Assembly (NCBI GenBank): GCA_026993975.1
Contig: JALWRR010000010.1
Span: 1-32,031, forward strand
Length of the DNA stretch: 32,031 bases
Direction of reading: 5' to 3'
Source of the DNA: Promethearchaeati archaeon
Lineage (GTDB): Archaea; Asgardarchaeota; Njordarchaeia; Njordarchaeales; Njordarchaeaceae
The first letter of the stretch is position 1, and each line of letters starts with the position of its first letter. This document shows, in pieces, positions 9,536 to 18,599 of this stretch. The position numbers and the translations under genes are program-made. The notes beneath the pieces were generated by a model. The model did no database searches and was not told where the DNA came from. It saw nothing but the letters and a program-made list of their open reading frames with translations.

Positions 9536-10903
9536 TTGTTAATAAGGCATATATTATCACCCTTAATCACAAGACAGTACACTAAGTGGTACTACTTAAC
9601 TAGAAGTTGGAGAAAAAAAGATTGGAGAAACTGGGTGGCAGAAGAATTTGAGCGCGCTAAGAAATCAAGATGGACTCTGAAAAATTTCCCAGATTTAAAG
9701 GATGTGTCTTTTGAGGATCTACCAAGCTACCCAATTACTGAGAGGTATATTGAGGCTCCTTCAAACTACCCTACTTACTTAAGTTACTATAGCTCTGGAA
9801 CAATAGAAAGAAAGATAATTAGATTATCTAAGGATGATTTGAAGCGGATTTTTCTAGGGATTGGGAGAATAATTTGGACTGGTAAGAATGAAGCTAAGTT
9901 CAAGAACGGTCTATACATGGGTTTCTTTGGCCTTGGATCTGGAGCGATAGTTCATTACGCAACATACCTACTTTCTAACAAGGGAATCTATGTTAATGCT
10001 GGAGACTGGAGAAAGCATAAAAGGGAGATAATTAAGAATGCTCCATACGACTTATTGATACTGCCTTTGCCTTATTACGCTGACTTTATTCTGAATTTTG
10101 AGCATGATATTTATGATGGATTATCTTACTGGATTGTGAGTGGGGATTTATTTACGGAGTATCTTCGCTCGCTTCTAATTAATAAGAGCCAGAGAATGAA
10201 TAAAATTTTCTATGCTGTGGATTTCTATGGCGCGTCAGAAGTTTTTCTTCTAGGAACTGAGATACCTCCTTTCATAACTAAGGCTATTCAGTATGCTCCA
10301 GAAACAACAATAATCTTGCTGAAGAAGGAAGATGGTGAAATTGTTAACTTGTTTGATGCAGATCCTGGGGATCGAGGGGAAGTATTAGTTACTCCATTAT
10401 TTAATTACACTGTTCCGAATTATCCCCTCCACGATATAATCGAGGTAGAAGAGACTGAAAGCAAATTCGGGCTACCTACATTCAGGATCTTAGGACGTAA
10501 AGGTATCCGAGTCGATATAGAGCTTGAATCGCTCGGGCACATTAAGGGGTGGTACTCGATTTATGCACGTATAATGGGTATAATTATTGATGGAAGCGCT
10601 CTTAACGATTTAATTGGAAGAATATTTAATAGTGATCACATAACTTTTGTAGAACAAAGAAACGCAAAAATACATGTTAGAATCTATGTTAATAAGCGAA
10701 TAAATTACGATGATTTTATTAACGCTTTAAAAAACAATAATAGAACCAAGTATTTATATAATGATATAATAAATCACTTAGTATATATTGAAGTAATATA
10801 TAATCCCCAATTAATTAATGAAATCGAAACCAAATATTATGAAAAATTCGGCCCGCAAGCCACGATTCCAAGACTCATAATAGTGGAAAGTGAATCCTCA
10901 TGA
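9536..10903 (+). CDS. divergent PaaK-like adenylate-forming enzyme (AMP-binding superfamily)
   Basis: 455 aa; YYSSGTIERK (degenerate P-loop-like A3), DFYGASEVFLLGTE (A5-like), GEVLVTPLFNYTVPNYPLHDIIEV (A7-like), ILGRKG (A8-like). Confidence 0.68.
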   Translation: MLIRHILSPLITRQYTKWYYLTRSWRKKDWRNWVAEEFERAKKSRWTLKNFPDLKDVSFEDLPSYPITERYIEAPSNYPTYLSYYSSGTIERKIIRLSKDDLKRIFLGIGRIIWTGKNEAKFKNGLYMGFFGLGSGAIVHYATYLLSNKGIYVNAGDWRKHKREIIKNAPYDLLILPLPYYADFILNFEHDIYDGLSYWIVSGDLFTEYLRSLLINKSQRMNKIFYAVDFYGASEVFLLGTEIPPFITKAIQYAPETTIILLKKEDGEIVNLFDADPGDRGEVLVTPLFNYTVPNYPLHDIIEVEETESKFGLPTFRILGRKGIRVDIELESLGHIKGWYSIYARIMGIIIDGSALNDLIGRIFNSDHITFVEQRNAKIHVRIYVNKRINYDDFINALKNNNRTKYLYNDIINHLVYIEVIYNPQLINEIETKYYEKFGPQATIPRLIIVESESS

Positions 10904-11984
10904 TACAATTAATTCTAGTGATAGCTGCAATCTTAATGATAATTCCACTAATACTTGGTTTCAGGTTAGTAAAAGATTCTTATGAAAGATTTAATTTATG
11001 GCCATTCCTATTGAATGAATTTATTGTTATTCTAGGTATACTATATATTGTTTTAACTATTGCGGGAAACCTAGCTTGGAACGCTTATATGGCTTTCATA
11101 TTTTTTAATGCATCATTAATAATAGCTAATGCCATAATAATACTCACCTATATTTATTTCCGCGCTCTAAGAACAGAAACCATTAATGCTTTAATCTCCC
11201 TCCTTTGCATACTCCTTTTTTCATTCAAGATAATTGCTCTCTATATCGATCCAATAAAAGTGTTTACCGGAAATGAACATATATATATCTCCGAAGCGCT
11301 CACCTAACAATCCTAGCTTTAATCTCACCTATCATATTAATAGGATTAATTCTTTATGAAGCAACTATGCTCTATCTTAATGCTAGATACGACTCTAGAA
11401 GAAGACCCTACGCTAGTAAATTAATGTTAACGTATATCTTAGTGATAGTTATAGTTCCCTTCTTTTATTTTGGATTCGAATCCTTGTATGTATCAGTCCT
11501 TATTCCCTATTTACAGGGATTTATCCTGAGTATCATAGCTTTATCAATTTCCATTTTATTTCACCGTGACCCAAGTAAACTCGTTTTAATTCCAATACAT
11601 ATTAACGGCTTCCTACTACACACGTATGGGGGCTTAGCAATACTAAGGAAAGCTTTCAGCGCTGATTTCGAGAGTGCTGTGGCGCTCTCCTCCGCACTAG
11701 TTGCATCTATAATTGGTTTAGAATCAGCTATCGTGGGGCGTGAGAAAAAGAATTTTTACATGGTTCATAAACTCATGAAGATTGTTATTATAATGTATTT
11801 TGGTAATTTCGTGGTAGGGACTATCGTGGCTAATAAGGATAATATTGTTCTTAGAGATATTCTTAGGAATATTGTTAGGGAATATGAGGATAGCGTAGGT
11901 TCTGTTGATGAGGGAATGATAACCAACAGGGAGATTGATAAGGCTATGGAGATTCTAGATAACTGGAAGGATTTCTTGTATTAA
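10900..11984 (+). pseudogene. 7-TM-like membrane protein with C-terminal roadblock/longin-like domain, split by a frameshift into ORFs 10900-11307 and 11367-11984
   Basis: Frame 1 ORF ends at 11307. The frame of the second ORF is open from 11277 and encodes ...HLTILALISPIILIGLILYEATMLYL directly upstream of its ATG. Loss of one AT unit from (AT)5 at 11279-11288 restores a 360-aa ORF, matching the 356-aa paralog at 19835-20905. Confidence 0.75.
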
Positions 11985-13246
11985 GCTGTTAGCATTGGAA
12001 CTGTTTCATAACTATAAGGCATGACTATAACTTTAACATCTTTATTCTCACTCAAGTAATCATCTATAGTTTTCTGAATATTCTTTATAGGATTCATCCG
12101 CAACAACTCTTTTACATCTCTAGCATTTAAACTAGTGTATAAGTATACTTCATAACTAGCTATTGTTTTTAGAACGTAGTAAGCCTTATGACCCCCAAGA
12201 ACAAATCGCTTCTTCAACTCATTCATGACCTCGATATGGTTACTGAATCTTCCTAGCCAATCTGCAAAAACACTGTGTCCGAAACCATCTGGGCATTCAG
12301 CTATAAATACTATTTTGCCTCCTTCCTTAACTATCTTCTCTGTGTTATATAATCCTTTATGAGCTTGATAGAAATTTATGTCAAAGGGATATCCTCCTGG
12401 AGAAGATATAGCTAGATCAGCTTTACTTTCGATAGGGACCATTATGAATGATTTAATATACTCTACTCCATCAAGAAATGTTCTGTCTGGATCACCAGCA
12501 AAAACTCTTAATATCTCTTTTCGAGAATTCAATACTACGGCTAGCGAGAAATCTATACCTACTAAGCCAGCTCCCTCTCTCAAATCAAGGAAAACTGGGT
12601 TATCACTTATATTGCATATATCTGCCTTCTCATCAAACATCATTGAGTGATTAAAATTGATTGTTTCTCGACCAGCGATTCCTGGAACAATGCTCTTGTA
12701 TACTCCTCCGAAACCCGCGTAGTAATGGGGTGTTATATCGGAGATAACTATCCTGAAATCCGCGTTAACGTAATACTTATTCACATAGACGTGATTCCCA
12801 AATGATGTATCTCCAAGATAAACGAGATCTTTTGAATCGCAATCATGATTAATCCACTTATACTTAGCTGCTAAATCACCCATTAAATAGAATGCTTCCT
12901 CATTACTTACACCCCTATGAGTCCCCGTAGCGATAATTATCACTATATTTTCCCTCCGTACACCGCCTAGCTCGAGTTCTTTGATGACATAGGGGAGAAT
13001 TAATTTTGATGGGAGAGGTCTAGTTACATCATCTATAACTATAGCAACCTTCATATCGCTATCGACAAGATTTCTTAATGGATCAGTGCCAGTAGGTTCT
13101 CTTAATTTCTCAGCAATCTCTTTACTAGGATCCAGTAAGGGTTCTGGAAACTTGGGTTTTAATACTGCTAAAATATTCTTATCTGGGACTTTGATTTCGA
13201 CATGAGATTTACCGTAGGGCATTAGGAATCTAGTCAATTTATACAC
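11981..13246 (-). CDS. nickel-dependent lactate racemase family protein (LarA-like)
   Basis: IVIDDVTRPLP, IIATGTHRGVSNEE, HYYAGFGGVYKSIVPGIAGRETINFNH, SPGGYPFDINFYQAHKGL. Confidence 0.85.
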   Translation of the reverse strand: MYKLTRFLMPYGKSHVEIKVPDKNILAVLKPKFPEPLLDPSKEIAEKLREPTGTDPLRNLVDSDMKVAIVIDDVTRPLPSKLILPYVIKELELGGVRRENIVIIIATGTHRGVSNEEAFYLMGDLAAKYKWINHDCDSKDLVYLGDTSFGNHVYVNKYYVNADFRIVISDITPHYYAGFGGVYKSIVPGIAGRETINFNHSMMFDEKADICNISDNPVFLDLREGAGLVGIDFSLAVVLNSRKEILRVFAGDPDRTFLDGVEYIKSFIMVPIESKADLAISSPGGYPFDINFYQAHKGLYNTEKIVKEGGKIVFIAECPDGFGHSVFADWLGRFSNHIEVMNELKKRFVLGGHKAYYVLKTIASYEVYLYTSLNARDVKELLRMNPIKNIQKTIDDYLSENKDVKVIVMPYSYETVPMLTA

Positions 13247-13324
13247 CTAGAAGCTTAATACACTTACTTAATAAACTTCAACTCTACTTTATTAAATTAT
13301 TAATCCATATAAGCTAGAGAATTG

Positions 13325-14287
13325 ATGATACAGTTGATCGAGATAAGGGAAGCTACCCTAAGTGATGTTGAAGGAATCACAGGAGTCCATAAGAGCGATG
13401 TGAATAAGTGGTATAAAGTTATTGATTCGGATCTTGTCGAAGCTAGTTATGAGGAGTTATCTATCGAAGAGAGATGGCTTCATGGCGGTCCATGGATGAG
13501 TAAAGAGACTTGTTACATGCACCTAAAATCCTTCATGAATATGGGTGGCAAGGTTTTAGTAGCAGTGAATAAAGGTCAGATTATCGGTGAAATCGAATTC
13601 ATTAGCGATTCAGAACCATTCCCATATCTAGATAATATCGAGATCTATGTTTTAATGATTCACAACAAGTTTCGTGGAAGAGGCGTCGGTAGAAAACTCA
13701 TGGAATCCGTTGAGAATTATTGCAGTGAATTAAAAGCTAGCAGTATTCTTGTTTCTTCTGAGGAGAGAAGCATTAATTTCTATAAGAAGATAAATTACAG
13801 TTTATTCGAGGAGTACGAGACACTATCAATTAAGTTAGATAAGTTGCCTAGAATTAGTGAAGTGCATTTTGAGCCAATTAACAAGATAAGTACTAGGGAT
13901 ACAGAGAATAAATTATTGCTTATGGGGAGATTCCATAACACGAAAGCAACCATGTATAACTTATCTTTCTCTTATCCCTTCAGAAGAATGATAAATAAGT
14001 ACTTTTACTACAAGCTTTATGTTAATGATTCAGAGCACTTTTTGGTAATACGGAAGAGCAATATGATTAATAACTCACTTTACTGCTGGGTAGATACGAG
14101 CACCACTGAACTAAACACTATATCCAGAATATTAATTAACTCACTGCAAATAGCTAGGAGCTTAGGAATAGAAGAAATCTTAGTTGCATTGCGAAAGGAC
14201 TTGATAAAATTCATTAAGAAATTAAACCTTAAGTATAGTAACGTCGAGAAGATACCTTGGTTTAAGAAAGAGTGTAAAGGCGCTTGA
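13325..14287 (+). CDS. GNAT family N-acetyltransferase with C-terminal GNAT-like extension
   Basis: NKFRGRGVGRKLMESVENYCSELKASSILVSSEERSINFYKKINY; second half may be a degenerate GNAT repeat. Confidence 0.8.
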   Translation: MIQLIEIREATLSDVEGITGVHKSDVNKWYKVIDSDLVEASYEELSIEERWLHGGPWMSKETCYMHLKSFMNMGGKVLVAVNKGQIIGEIEFISDSEPFPYLDNIEIYVLMIHNKFRGRGVGRKLMESVENYCSELKASSILVSSEERSINFYKKINYSLFEEYETLSIKLDKLPRISEVHFEPINKISTRDTENKLLLMGRFHNTKATMYNLSFSYPFRRMINKYFYYKLYVNDSEHFLVIRKSNMINNSLYCWVDTSTTELNTISRILINSLQIARSLGIEEILVALRKDLIKFIKKLNLKYSNVEKIPWFKKECKGA

Positions 14288-15012
14288 AAATGAAGTTAAA
14301 GATAATTGAGTTAACTTATAGAGATGTCGAGAAATTAATCTCTGATGGATATAGAAACCTCATTATTCCTGTAGGCACAATAGAAGCTCACGGCCCTCAC
14401 CTACCTCTAGGCACTGATGCTTTAATACCAGAGATAATCGCTGAGTCAATAGCTAGCGATATAAAAGCGCTAATAGCTCCCACCTTATATTATGGCTTAA
14501 CATCAAGCTTGCTTCGTTACACTGGAACATCAACATTATCTCAGGAAACACTAGTTAATCAATTAAAAGAAGTAATCTTATCTTACAAGCAGCATGGTTT
14601 CGAGAAATTCATCATTATGAATGGGCATGGAGGCAATATAGATGCTATTAGAAAAGCTTTGAACGATTTATGGCTTGAGCATAGGATTAAATCAATAGCT
14701 ATTCACTGGTGGATCTTCGCTAGGGAGGTAACGTTAAGGGTTTTTGGTGAACCTGGAGCTCACGCTGGTGTGGATGAGACAGCGTTCATACTTCATCGCT
14801 ATCCAGAATTAGTTAGGGAGGAATATTATACTGATAATGAATCCTTCCTAAAGGAGAATGGATTGGATATATGGCCTAGCCCTGGTTCAATAATTATATA
14901 TGAGAGAAATCGAGGTTTACCGAGGTTCGATAAAGATCTTGCTGATAAGTATGTTGGAGAGGTAATAAATCTAATAAGGAATAGATTGATTGAATTATTG
15001 AGCAAGATATGA
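14284..15012 (+). CDS. creatininase family amidohydrolase
   Basis: PVGTIEAHGPHLPLGTDALIPE, MNGHGGNIDAI, EPGAHAGVDETAFIL; overlaps GNAT stop. ATG at 14290 is an alternative start. Confidence 0.9.
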   Translation: MKMKLKIIELTYRDVEKLISDGYRNLIIPVGTIEAHGPHLPLGTDALIPEIIAESIASDIKALIAPTLYYGLTSSLLRYTGTSTLSQETLVNQLKEVILSYKQHGFEKFIIMNGHGGNIDAIRKALNDLWLEHRIKSIAIHWWIFAREVTLRVFGEPGAHAGVDETAFILHRYPELVREEYYTDNESFLKENGLDIWPSPGSIIIYERNRGLPRFDKDLADKYVGEVINLIRNRLIELLSKI

Positions 15013-15017
15013 TTTAG

Positions 15018-15740
15018 TTGGGCGAGCAAGTATTGCGGTTTTACGTTGGTACAAGTGGCTGGAGATACTTCTGGAATAAAGGTAATAGCTTGGATTGGTA
15101 TGTCCAAAACACTAACTTCAACGCAGTCGAGTTAAATGCCTCATTCTATAGATTCCCATTCCCAAATCAAGTTAAGAGTTGGATGAAGAAAGGCAAGAGC
15201 CTAGTATGGAGCATTAAAGTGAACAGAGTCATTTCACATATGTATAAGTTAAGCGAAAAAGCTATAGGAGTCTTCGAGAAATTCAGGAAAATATTCAAAC
15301 CAATGGAGGATAAGGGATTAATTCGATTCTACTTGATACAACTACCAAGCATAGTGAGGTGCAGTGAGAGAACTCTAGCTAGAATCAGCAACTTTCTCGA
15401 CAATATTTCTATAAGAAATAAAATAGCGATCGAGTTCAGGCACGAAACTTGCTTTAATGATAAGGTTGAGAAAATTTTATCTAGGTTAGGGGTAACAATG
15501 GTATCCATTGATTCACCAGACACTGGTTTCAAGTTATTCAATACTAGTAACTCTATATATCTAAGACTGCATGGTCGGGAGATCTGGTATCACCATATCT
15601 ATAGTGATGAGGAGATAGATGGGATATTATCACAGATCCTAAAGACAGATGCTGATGAAGTATTTATCTATCTTAATAATAATCATGGAATGCTTCCAAC
15701 TGGTGAACTAATAATTAGTAAGCTAAAAGCTCTAAGATGA
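15018..15740 (+). CDS. DUF72 family protein
   Basis: FYVGTSGWRYFWNKGNSLDWYVQNTNFNAVELNASFYRFP...IAIEFRHETCF...YLRLHGREIWY; hallmark DUF72 motifs. Confidence 0.9.
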   Translation: MGEQVLRFYVGTSGWRYFWNKGNSLDWYVQNTNFNAVELNASFYRFPFPNQVKSWMKKGKSLVWSIKVNRVISHMYKLSEKAIGVFEKFRKIFKPMEDKGLIRFYLIQLPSIVRCSERTLARISNFLDNISIRNKIAIEFRHETCFNDKVEKILSRLGVTMVSIDSPDTGFKLFNTSNSIYLRLHGREIWYHHIYSDEEIDGILSQILKTDADEVFIYLNNNHGMLPTGELIISKLKALR

Positions 15741-15858
15741 AATTATTTCAAACATTTTTAACACTGATCTTAATATGGAACTCACTTATTTGAAAAATAT
15801 TTTTAACTAATTTTTTAGTAATATCATTAAAATGCAGTAATTTCTAAATCTAAAATAA

Positions 15859-16758
15859 ATGGTGATGAGTATGGGTTACGCCATTTTAGATTGGGGGACA
15901 TATAATGCTTTAGGATCTATAAAAAATGCTATCTTGTTAGGAATGAGACTAACAGAGATACCTCCAAGGATCTTCTCGAGAAGGAAAGTTGATGAGAAGT
16001 ATTTTAGGGAGTACAAGAAAGCGTGCAAAGGCATATTCACAACAATTACTGCGCATGCACCATACTACTCCTTAACCTCTAGGGATCCATCAACGTTAAA
16101 GGATACTGAGAGAGCGATGAAATCGGCAATTAAGCTTGCGAACATAGCTGGAGCAGAGATATTTAATATGCATATTGGTTCAGCGCTTGATGATAGGGAT
16201 AAAGCAATTGAACAGGCGTCAGATATAATTAAGAAACTACTCAAAGAGAGCAAGGATATAATGATATCGCTTGAAACAACTTATTCCCCAAAATTCCTGG
16301 GCTCGCTTGACGACATAAAAGCTATTATAGAATCAGTTAATAGTGATCGAGTCATTATTTCCCTTCAGCTCGATAATGACTTTATAAGGGAGCTAGAGAT
16401 CTATAAGAATGCAAATTTTAATTTAGCGAACTCAAAAGCCACTGTTGATTTCTGGATGAATTTGTTTAAGAGAGCTATAAAACTAACTAGAAACTATTTC
16501 TCAATAAGGTTTTCTCAAGTAATAGGGATGTATCTCAGAAAGAGATTCTTCGTTAAAAAGAGAGTTCCTCTTGGTCGTGGTTATCCAGATATTAATCCAT
16601 TAGCTAAGGCTATCGCTCAATTTATTTACAGAGAGATCTATGAAAAAGAACTACCAATGGAAGTACACATAATTTATACTGGGCCAACAGAGACAAAGTT
16701 TAGGGATACAGTGATGTTAACGAGCTCTATAGTGAGTGAAGTCGCTCAATTACTCTAA
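15859..16758 (+). CDS. Endonuclease IV / sugar-phosphate isomerase-like TIM barrel protein
   Basis: TAHAPYYSLTSRDPSTLKDTERAMKSAIKLANIAGAEIFNMHIG and SLETTY resemble Nfo HAPY, FHPG and EN positions. Later metal-ligand motifs are weak. Confidence 0.6.
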   Translation: MVMSMGYAILDWGTYNALGSIKNAILLGMRLTEIPPRIFSRRKVDEKYFREYKKACKGIFTTITAHAPYYSLTSRDPSTLKDTERAMKSAIKLANIAGAEIFNMHIGSALDDRDKAIEQASDIIKKLLKESKDIMISLETTYSPKFLGSLDDIKAIIESVNSDRVIISLQLDNDFIRELEIYKNANFNLANSKATVDFWMNLFKRAIKLTRNYFSIRFSQVIGMYLRKRFFVKKRVPLGRGYPDINPLAKAIAQFIYREIYEKELPMEVHIIYTGPTETKFRDTVMLTSSIVSEVAQLL

Positions 16759-16853
16759 TTTTTTATTTAATAAAACACCTATTTATTGCTTTCAGGGATT
16801 ATCAAAGAAAGTGTGTTAATTTCTCTATAAGACATGCTTAATGGTTATTAAGA

Positions 16854-18599
16854 ATGAGTAATTACTCTGAATTGAAACTGAGACCTAGGAAGTATCAGAT
16901 AAAAGCTAGTGAAATAGCTCTAAGTAACAAAAAGACAGTAATAGTTATGCCTACAGGAACAGGCAAAACTCTTATAGGATTGATGTGGGCTAAATCTCTT
17001 CTAGATAAAAAGAAAGCTAGAAAAATCCTTGTGCTTGAACCCACAAGAATTCTAGTTGAGCAGGTATCAGCTTTTTATAAGAAAGTTTCTGGCCTAGACA
17101 CGGGAGCTATCCATAGTATGATGCCTGAGGAATCAAAACGAAGAGGCTGGTTATCAAGAATAGTTGTTACTACTCCTGAAGAGATCCTATTCAATATGGA
17201 TAAGCTCGATTCTTTCGATGCCATCGTCATCGATGAATGCCATCACTCTGTGGGAGAAGATGCTTATAAGAAAGTTTTAGAAGCAAGCACTGCTGAGTGG
17301 CGATTAGGTTTATCAGCTCATATCCCTAAGAGGCATAGAAAAAGCATTGAGAAACTGATTGGGAGGATCTATGAGTGGAGTACTAGTGATCCAGATATAT
17401 CGAGATATATTCCCGATTGGATTGGCGAAGTTTATGAATGCCCTCTAGATAATGCTTCTTTCAAAGTATATAAGCTCCTAGAGAAGGAGTGGCTTAATTC
17501 TGATCGAAGAGAGAAAATACTGTATGGTTTAGCTCTAAGATTCTTGTCACGGGACGGTGCTTTAGCTCTAAAAGAGAGCCTAAGCAAGAAAACTAAACTA
17601 GCGTCCCTCTTAAGTAAGTATAAGCAAGATATATTGAGACTACCAGATCTACATAAGCTCGATAAATTAAATAAAGCAATAGATCAACATGATTTCGAGA
17701 AAGCAATAATATTTGTGGATAGAGTGATCGTAGCAAGGAAACTAAAAGAGTTATTTCAGGGATACGATACAGTAGTTATAACTGGTAAGAGGAGAAACGG
17801 GGATAGAGTTATTAAGCAGGCATTAGAGCTTGCTAGGAGGAAAGAAACTAGGATAGTTATATCAACTTCAGCCGGTGAGGAAGGGGTTGATTTACCTAGT
17901 GCAGATCTGCTAGTTCTCTGGAGTAATGTTGTTAGTCCATTAAGATTTATACAGCGGCATGGGAGAATATTAAGGAAAACCAAGCCAGTTAAATTCGTTG
18001 TTTACCTAGTTACACCTAACACGATTGATATGAACGCATTCCTGGATTCAGTTTATCTAGCTAAAAAAGTGGGAGTAGATATAAATATCTCTAATGAATC
18101 ACTGAGAGACTACTTAATGCGATCCCCTAGAGCAATCTTGTTAAGCGCTCTGGAAAACCCACTCCCAAGAGAGTTCATCCAGGAAGTGACTGGACTTGGA
18201 GCAAGTGAAGTTCAGAGAGCATTAAGACTTTTCTTTGAGCAGGGAGAATTATTCTACGTATATACACCGCTTGGAAGAACAATCGCTAAACCAGAGCACA
18301 TCCCGATTCTCTATGAGAAATACCCAGAATACTTTAATCCCGAGAACATTCAGGGGAAAGTAGTGATCATTCTAGATTCAAGAAAAAAAGTTTTTCAAGG
18401 CGATTACAAATCAATAATAAACACGCTTACTAAGTTTCTAGGTAGATTCAATGGATTAAGAATCACTTTAAGAGAGAACATTGATTCAATTGAGTATGTT
18501 TATTCTCTCTCATATAACTTCAGGATAAAGGAGAGAGAAGTGTTAGAAATAGTTCTAAAAAATGCATTCACTAAAACCGTATTCACAGAGTATGGCTAA
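16854..18599 (+). CDS. SF2 helicase, Hef/RIG-I-like, no nuclease domain
   Basis: MPTGTGKTL (I), VVTTPEE, VIDECHH (II, DECH), GLSAH (III), ISTSAGEEGVDLPSADLLVLWSNVVSPLRFIQRHGRILRK (V-VI). Confidence 0.88.
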   Translation: MSNYSELKLRPRKYQIKASEIALSNKKTVIVMPTGTGKTLIGLMWAKSLLDKKKARKILVLEPTRILVEQVSAFYKKVSGLDTGAIHSMMPEESKRRGWLSRIVVTTPEEILFNMDKLDSFDAIVIDECHHSVGEDAYKKVLEASTAEWRLGLSAHIPKRHRKSIEKLIGRIYEWSTSDPDISRYIPDWIGEVYECPLDNASFKVYKLLEKEWLNSDRREKILYGLALRFLSRDGALALKESLSKKTKLASLLSKYKQDILRLPDLHKLDKLNKAIDQHDFEKAIIFVDRVIVARKLKELFQGYDTVVITGKRRNGDRVIKQALELARRKETRIVISTSAGEEGVDLPSADLLVLWSNVVSPLRFIQRHGRILRKTKPVKFVVYLVTPNTIDMNAFLDSVYLAKKVGVDINISNESLRDYLMRSPRAILLSALENPLPREFIQEVTGLGASEVQRALRLFFEQGELFYVYTPLGRTIAKPEHIPILYEKYPEYFNPENIQGKVVIILDSRKKVFQGDYKSIINTLTKFLGRFNGLRITLRENIDSIEYVYSLSYNFRIKEREVLEIVLKNAFTKTVFTEYG

